Below, piece after piece: positions 1 to 4,161 of a DNA stretch of 5,770 nt (positions are counted from its first letter, which is position 1; every line of letters starts with the position of its first letter). A model generated the notes under the pieces. It was given only the letters and a program-made list of their open reading frames with translations, did no database searches and was not told the origin of the DNA. The stretch covers positions 1-5,770 of the forward strand of contig CAKQNH010000360.1 of assembly GCA_934255105.1 (NCBI GenBank), written 5' to 3'. The stretch is from an uncultured Pirellulaceae bacterium (GTDB lineage Bacteria; Planctomycetota; Planctomycetia; Pirellulales; Pirellulaceae). A program made the translations under genes and the position numbers.

Positions 1-30
1 AGCGATCGTCGTGGTGGCTCCACCGTTTTG

Positions 31-753
31 TTAGCGCGTGGCATGTGACGCTCGACACTCATGCAGGCGACTTGTTCCCACACGCTCCGCGACCAACTGC
101 AATAGCTGGGCGACTACGGCCTCGAGCGTCAGTCCGGTAGTGCTAAATTCAATCGCATCCTCGGCTTTCCGCAGCCCACCCACGGGGCGCTGGCGGTCCT
201 CTAGGTCGCGTTGGTTCTGTTGCTGGAGCACGCTTTCGTAGTCGGCAGTGATACCTCGCTGTTGCAGCTCGCGCATGCGCCGCCGGGCGCGCTCTTCGCT
301 GCTGGCGACTAAAAAAATCTTACAGGGGGAATCGTAGAAGACCTCGCTGCCTTGATCGCGTCCCTCGGTCACTACCCGCCGGCCCGTGGTCCACTGGCGT
401 TGCCAATGGGTGAGTCGCTTGCGAACCTCGATGTTGTCGGCGATCGCGCCGATAGCACAGGCCACCTGCGGGGTGCGAATGGCTTGGCTCACGTCTTGAC
501 CATTGAGCCGCACGGATTCTCCGTCGAGTTCGATGTGTAGCTGGTCCGCCAAAGCGGTCACGGCGGCCTCATCGCGAGGGTCTATCTCCGCCTGCTGCGC
601 CGCCAGGGTAACGCAGCGGTAGAGGGCACCGGTGTCCAGGAATTCAAACTGCAGTTGCCGAGCTAACAGCCGCGCTACGCTACTCTTACCCGCGCCCGCT
701 GGGCCATCTATGGCGATAACTAAACCTGCGCACGCGTTACTCGTCGAAGCCAT
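31..753 (-). CDS. cmk: Cytidylate kinase (CMP/dCMP kinase)
   Basis: Phosphorylates CMP and dCMP to the diphosphates with ATP, in the cytoplasm, as part of pyrimidine nucleotide recycling. The 240-residue product is slightly longer than the usual 220-230. Visible motifs are a P-loop GPAGAGKSS (residues 17-25), DTGALYR (40-46, the CMP-binding region), EGRDQGSEVF (130-139, matching the family GRDxGTxVFP block), an Arg-rich LID region around RARRRMREL (155-163), and RDLEDRQRP (182-190) followed by a TTGL motif near 205, as in other Cmk proteins. The open frame continues far upstream of 753, but that part is unlike Cmk. The ATG at 753 has an AGGA Shine-Dalgarno 6 nt upstream (760-763) and sets the P-loop at the normal distance. 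The last ~15 residues look like a non-conserved tail. It lies 38 bp after glpG on the same strand, so the two are probably co-transcribed. Family assignment is firm. Confidence 0.96.
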   Translation of the reverse strand: MASTSNACAGLVIAIDGPAGAGKSSVARLLARQLQFEFLDTGALYRCVTLAAQQAEIDPRDEAAVTALADQLHIELDGESVRLNGQDVSQAIRTPQVACAIGAIADNIEVRKRLTHWQRQWTTGRRVVTEGRDQGSEVFYDSPCKIFLVASSEERARRRMRELQQRGITADYESVLQQQNQRDLEDRQRPVGGLRKAEDAIEFSTTGLTLEAVVAQLLQLVAERVGTSRLHECRASHATR

Positions 754-791
754 GCCCGTTCCTATTGCACTGTGACTATTCTTCAGATATT

Positions 792-1757
792 TTACTTGCG
801 TCTTGGTTGGGCTTCTGCAAATGCTACCCCGCAGCCTAACAGCAGTCCACCCAAGTGGCACAGGTCTGCGTACTGCCAATTGGGAACTATTCCGGACAGT
901 CCCACCACGATCAACCCCACAAAGATGACCACCATGAAAAATGGAATAGAGACTCCCAGCGTGGGGTCGATGGAAGTGCGGATCCAGACGTAACCGAACA
1001 ATCCATACAAGACGCCGGACATGCCGCCGAACAATGGATTGCCATGCATCCAAGCGGGCGCGAGCCCCTGCAGCAAGTTGGGCCCGACAGCTAGTAGGAG
1101 CACGAACAATGCGTAGCGCGGCGTACCTACCCAGCGTTCGACCATGCGTCCAAAGGAGACCAGCACGAACATGTTCATGGCCAAGTGGAACATGTTCATA
1201 TGTAGAAATATGGGAGTGATCATCCGCCACAGCTCGCCCTTCTTGAGGCTGGCTGCCGGATCGCCCTCGGACTGCAAGTAATCCATAGGAGAGACGAAGC
1301 TCAGCTTCTCGACGATCGACCTGCCCCAGTCGTTTGATGGCTTGGGCCGGTTGAATGAGCTCATTAAACTGATGCCGATCGACAGGATCAGCAGCGTTAA
1401 CGTCAACGGCGGAATCGACCCGCCCCCCCCCAGGCGAGCCGAACCGCGCATGTCGACACGGCGCAAATTGCGGGCCGCTTGCTGCTTCTTTTTCTGGCGT
1501 TCCGCCAAGATCGATTTGGCCTGGGACAAAGCGGCCGAATACTTGGAATCGCGTGGATTGTCGACGAACTGGATCAGCTCCGCGCGCGCCGACTCCATCT
1601 GGTCTTCATCGCGAACCCAGATCTCCCAAGTGTCGGAACCCTCCTGAGCTGCTGGCTCACCCACGGCTTCGATTTGAGTGGTGATGTCCTGAGTCAACAA
1701 GTAGGCGACGAAAGATTCGGCCGAACTGCGACCGTTGATTTGCCCGAGACAACGCAT
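792..1757 (-). CDS. glpG: GlpG-type rhomboid intramembrane serine protease
   Basis: Cleaves transmembrane substrates within the inner membrane. The 321-residue product resembles GlpG in layout. A soluble N-terminal domain (about 1-85) aligns with the GlpG cytoplasmic NRho domain; the stretch ARAELIQFVDNPRDSKY (57-73) is very close to it. Next come a Lys/Arg/Gln-rich linker (85-108), a Gly run (110-113), the first membrane helix (about 116-133) and the rhomboid core. Catalytic Ser247 sits in GGMSGVLYG and catalytic His301 in CHLGGLLLG. The oxyanion-side His191 and Asn195 lie in FHLAMN, after WRMITPIFLH, and GYVWIR follows the Ser loop as in GlpG. The ATG at 1757 is fixed by homology at the N-terminus and by an in-frame stop 7 codons upstream (1776-1778). 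No Shine-Dalgarno is evident. A nine-C run (G on the coding strand) lies just before the first helix. The native substrate cannot be told from sequence. Confidence 0.95.
   Translation of the reverse strand: MRCLGQINGRSSAESFVAYLLTQDITTQIEAVGEPAAQEGSDTWEIWVRDEDQMESARAELIQFVDNPRDSKYSAALSQAKSILAERQKKKQQAARNLRRVDMRGSARLGGGGSIPPLTLTLLILSIGISLMSSFNRPKPSNDWGRSIVEKLSFVSPMDYLQSEGDPAASLKKGELWRMITPIFLHMNMFHLAMNMFVLVSFGRMVERWVGTPRYALFVLLLAVGPNLLQGLAPAWMHGNPLFGGMSGVLYGLFGYVWIRTSIDPTLGVSIPFFMVVIFVGLIVVGLSGIVPNWQYADLCHLGGLLLGCGVAFAEAQPRRK
1423..1431 (-). repeat. G9 homopolymer tract inside glpG
   Basis: Nine consecutive C on the plus strand are read as G in glpG, across the codons for Leu109 to Gly112. The tract lies between the soluble N-terminal domain and the first membrane helix. 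Slippage by one base would separate the cytoplasmic domain from the whole protease core. Whether its length varies cannot be seen from one sequence. Confidence 0.9.
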
Positions 1758-1868
1758 GCGAATTTCAAACAGGGATTAAGGTGGGGAATAAATCAACGGA
1801 AATCGACGCACACGCTTGGCGGCTAATTGATTCATGGTCAACCTATCATACTGGATAGAGCGGTCCTG

Positions 1869-1905
1869 CGCGAGCCGGGCTGGTGATTTAATCGGCCCGG
1901 TCGCG
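1869..1905 (-). terminator. Imperfect stem-loop between dnaA and glpG
   Basis: An inverted repeat of CGCG (1869-1872), a two-base bulge, and CCGGGC (1875-1880) pairs with GCCCGG (1895-1900), a one-base bulge, and CGCG (1902-1905). Inside the loop GAT can pair with ATC around TTA. It starts about 40 bp downstream of the dnaA stop, so it could be a 3' end or processing structure for dnaA mRNA. No T-run follows on the minus strand, so it is not a classical intrinsic terminator. The structure is clear; the terminator role is a guess. Confidence 0.4.
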
Positions 1906-1927
1906 GAGCGAAATCCCCCTTGGCTGC

Positions 1928-1957
1928 TATTTAGCCGACTTGTATTTAGCCGACTTG
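1928..1957 (-). repeat. Exact 15-bp tandem duplication over the dnaA stop codon
   Basis: TATTTAGCCGACTTG occurs twice back to back (1928-1942 and 1943-1957). Read on the dnaA strand it spells Gln-Val-Gly-stop twice in the same frame, so the second copy repeats the end of the gene just after the real stop. It looks like a recent slippage duplication that leaves the protein unchanged. Confidence 0.93.
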
Positions 1958-3541
1958 CAATTGGGCTTCGACGCGGCGTACGGCATCGCGAATAGTGATC
2001 CCGCGGCCGGCCTGCAACTGCATATCTTCGCTGAGCCAGACCTCGACGGTCTTTTCTGCCGAGATGACCGTGCTGTGGCGACGTTTGCCGAAGTACTCGC
2101 CAATCTCCTTGTATGCCGCCGGCGTGTATTTCCGCGATAGAAACATAGCTAGCATGCGCGGCTGGCTGACGCTGCGGGTCTTATTGCTCGACTGCAAGCT
2201 GTCGGGCTCCAGACCAAACATGCTGCACACTGCGCGCTCGATATCAGCCATGCGCACGACGGGCTGAGTCGACTGCACCAAATCGTAGACGGAATTCCAG
2301 CACTGGTCCCAAGTGAGTGGTTTGTCATGCAGGGAGGATACGGCAACCAATCGCTTGGCAATACCGCTGAGCACACGTCCATCGCCGGCCGCGCGGCTGG
2401 CGATCTGGCTGACGATGTCCGAGCTGATTTCCAGTCCAGCGCTTCTGAACAATCGCTGCAACACTTCAGTCCGGGTAACTTCGTCCAAGGGGAATACCGG
2501 CGTGACCATGCCACTGCGCAGGCGTCCGACCACATCGCTCCCCAGCGCCTGCAATTCTCCCACAGCTCGGTCGGACGTCAGCACGACTTGCTTGCCCGCT
2601 CGCATCAGGTTGTCCAGCGTGTGCTTAAGTTCGCCGATGGTCGATTTCTTGCCGATGAAAAACTGGATATCGTCCAAGATGAGCGCTTCGACGTCGCGGT
2701 ACTTGCGGCGGAACATGGGGAGTCCACCGCCACGCAAGCCTTCCATGAAGTCGTTGGTGAATTGCTCGCTGGTCATGTGTACCACACGACGCATGCGCTT
2801 GACCGTCCGCAACCGCTCCGCAACCGAAGCAGCCAACAGCGACTTGCCGCAGCCGTTGGGGCCATGCAATACCACCGGGCTCAATCGTCCTGGGTCGGTG
2901 ACGATCAAGTTGGCGGTTGTCCAGGCGAGTTGGTTGGAGGGACCTTGCACAAACTGCTCCCACAGTTGACGTGGTTCTCTTAATGGTTCTTGTAATTGCG
3001 GCTGACGCGACTGCGGATAGGCTTCGCGCTCAGACGTTGGCTTGTCCATAGCAGCGATTTTCGTCGAACTGGTTTTCGACGATGCGGCGGCACTAGCGGT
3101 CTGGACAGCCAGTGCGGGTTTGCTGTGAGGCAGCATGGCGGCTGCCAGCGGCACGCAAGTCGCCCCCCTGGGCAGGGAAGCCGCGGCAGCCGCAGGTAAA
3201 ATTGTTAGGGGCGGAGCAACCTTTTTGGTAGTAGGAGCATTTGATGTAGGTGTAGCAGTAGCATGTGCGAGTGTGTCTGGCAGTCGTGCTTCGTAGAAGA
3301 TCTCAGCGGCGAAGCCTAGCACTTGTTGCACCGCTGCGGAGATATCCTTGGCTAGAAATCGCTTAGCCAGGTGACAGGCGAAATCATTTTTAAAGTAGAT
3401 GCGCAGTGCGTTGTCGTTCCACGCCCACTGAGTATCTTCGGCAATCCATAAATCGTAGCGTTCTGAACTGATCGTATCGACCAAAGCAGATCGCACTTGA
3501 GCGGCGACATCCATTTCACTCTGGTTCACGTCGTGTGCCAT
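1946..3541 (-). CDS. dnaA: Chromosomal replication initiator DnaA
   Basis: Binds DnaA boxes at the origin, oligomerises with ATP and opens the duplex. The product is 531 residues. Domain I (about 1-85) has the expected YDLWI and LRIYFKNDF pattern. A long Ala/Thr/Ser/Pro-rich domain II linker (about 90-180) follows. The AAA+ domain III has Walker A GPNGCGKS (227-234), Walker B LILDDIQF (287-294), sensor I VLTSD (320-324), the box VII arginine in GRLRSG (339-344) and a sensor II Arg in GRVLSG (388-393). Domain IV carries the C-terminal signature GKRRHSTVISA (485-495). The Asp that usually precedes the HxT motif is Arg here. The frame stays open upstream to 3733, but only with non-homologous residues. 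ATG 3541 (GGGAG about 12 nt upstream) is my choice; ATG 3514, nine codons in, is a real alternative. The gene has its own promoter-like site about 300 bp upstream. dnaN does not follow. Confidence 0.96.
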   Translation of the reverse strand: MAHDVNQSEMDVAAQVRSALVDTISSERYDLWIAEDTQWAWNDNALRIYFKNDFACHLAKRFLAKDISAAVQQVLGFAAEIFYEARLPDTLAHATATPTSNAPTTKKVAPPLTILPAAAAASLPRGATCVPLAAAMLPHSKPALAVQTASAAASSKTSSTKIAAMDKPTSEREAYPQSRQPQLQEPLREPRQLWEQFVQGPSNQLAWTTANLIVTDPGRLSPVVLHGPNGCGKSLLAASVAERLRTVKRMRRVVHMTSEQFTNDFMEGLRGGGLPMFRRKYRDVEALILDDIQFFIGKKSTIGELKHTLDNLMRAGKQVVLTSDRAVGELQALGSDVVGRLRSGMVTPVFPLDEVTRTEVLQRLFRSAGLEISSDIVSQIASRAAGDGRVLSGIAKRLVAVSSLHDKPLTWDQCWNSVYDLVQSTQPVVRMADIERAVCSMFGLEPDSLQSSNKTRSVSQPRMLAMFLSRKYTPAAYKEIGEYFGKRRHSTVISAEKTVEVWLSEDMQLQAGRGITIRDAVRRVEAQLQVG

Positions 3542-3609
3542 GCTCGGCGCGCACTCCCATCGGTCAACGCTCGCGCACACCCTGCGCGAACTGGTTCCTG
3601 TTTGACACT

Positions 3610-3628
3610 CATGGCAAACCTTGCCATG
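3610..3628. promoter_or_regulatory. Perfect 8-bp inverted repeat upstream of dnaA
   Basis: CATGGCAA, a three-base spacer ACC, then TTGCCATG. It lies about 70 bp upstream of the dnaA ATG and inside the leader expected from the promoter at 3841-3868. It could be an operator for a dimeric repressor or a hairpin in the dnaA 5' leader. A TTGACA hexamer (3602-3607) abuts it on the plus strand, without a good -10. The symmetry is seen; the function is inferred. Confidence 0.5.
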
Positions 3629-3840
3629 CTCCTCCCGCCCGGTGGTCGTGCAAAAAGTGCTCTCGGGCATTGCCCAAGCGCCTGTGGCGGTTCTGCACAC
3701 AGATACCAAACACTCTTTGCCGCCACTTGCCAAGTTCGTGGGTTGAAAAGAAAGGCCACTAACTTTCCAGCGAACTCAGCTTTCAGCGGTGGTCGGTCAC
3801 ACTCGGTCTCTCACAGACCCAATGTTGCCGACGAGTTGCG

Positions 3841-3868
3841 ATTGTAGATTTGCTAGCATTGATGTCAA
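3841..3868 (-). promoter_or_regulatory. Sigma70-type promoter for dnaA
   Basis: Reading the minus strand, a consensus -35 TTGACA (3868-3863) is followed by a 16-bp spacer and a -10 TACAAT (3846-3841), five of six matches to consensus. It points to dnaA, with transcription predicted to begin near 3834. That leaves a leader of about 290 nt before ATG 3541, long for a bacterial mRNA. No coding frame of recognisable type fills the leader. Confidence 0.6.
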
Positions 3869-3997
3869 ACTGTTTTCCAGACCTCCCGAGGTCACCGAGC
3901 GAGTCAAGCCCAGATGCCCGTGGTAGAACCATGGTCAAGCGAGCTCGCCGTGCAACAATATCGTATCACAGTTTCAATTCCTTACATCGTCATCCAG

Positions 3998-4006
3998 CGT
4001 GGATAA
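3998..4006 (-). promoter_or_regulatory. Candidate DnaA box
   Basis: On the minus strand this reads TTATCCACG, one mismatch (last base) from the E. coli consensus TTATCCACA. In a uniform random 620-bp region about 0.13 such near matches are expected over both strands, so it is suggestive only. The box specificity of this DnaA may differ because its recognition helix is altered. It overlaps GATAAT (4002-4007), a possible -10 for the plus-strand gene, with a poor CTTACA -35 at a 15-bp spacing. Confidence 0.3.
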
Positions 4007-4146
4007 TCTGTTCATGAAGTGGAATCGCAAGCGAACACATTTTGCGGCGATTCTGTTAAACCATTGGCCCCATGGTCTTTACGACGGAAGTGCGGCCTGC
4101 AAAAATCGAATGTCGACAAACCGAGCGGATTTGCCTCAAGTTTCGC

Positions 4147-4152
4147 GAAGGG
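4147..4152 (+). promoter_or_regulatory. Shine-Dalgarno that decides the start of the membrane protein gene
   Basis: GAAGGG lies 9 nt before ATG 4162. The frame also contains an in-phase ATG at 4072 and a GTG at 4090, with an in-frame stop at 4057-4059. The 4072 ATG has no purine-rich site before it, so 4162 is favoured. If 4072 were used, the protein would gain 30 N-terminal residues. Confidence 0.55.
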
Positions 4153-4161
4153 TTCAGTCCA

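Larger units (their letters stand above)
3542..4161. other. Divergent intergenic region, dnaA / membrane protein gene
   Basis: These 620 bp hold no convincing gene; short open frames here lack family features and overlap the flanking gene starts. Contents I can support are a sigma70-type promoter toward dnaA (3841-3868), a perfect inverted repeat (3610-3628) and a near-consensus DnaA box (3998-4006). There are also short palindromes at 3880-3893 (GACCTC-CC-GAGGTC), 3928-3935 (ACCATGGT) and 3939-3948 (GCGAGCTCGC). Weaker DnaA-box-like 9-mers are TTTTCCAGA (3873-3881) and TTCTGCACA (3691-3699). No strongly AT-rich unwinding element stands out; the most AT-rich part is roughly 3950-3990. A role as replication origin is possible from its position but not shown. 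Confidence 0.6.

Noticed and set aside
13..24. Palindrome GGTGGCTCCACC after cmk as a terminator
   Set aside because: Only four to five pairs with a tiny loop and no T-run on the minus strand.
754..1230. Upstream extension of the cmk reading frame (159 more residues)
   Set aside because: It runs antisense-free but out of frame through glpG, has no Cmk-like features, and the ATG at 753 has a good ribosome site and correct P-loop spacing.
2313..2983. Two 218-codon plus-strand frames opposite dnaA
   Set aside because: They are shadows of a high-GC coding strand; no ribosome site or domain pattern, and they overlap the conserved AAA+ core.
3542..3733. N-terminal extension of DnaA from a TTG at 3733
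   Set aside because: The 64 extra residues are Cys-rich and unlike DnaA domain I, which begins at 3541 or 3514.
3526..3759. Minus-strand 77-codon frame in the dnaA leader, a possible leader peptide
   Set aside because: It starts with GTG, lacks a good ribosome site, and overlaps the dnaA start out of frame; no positive support.
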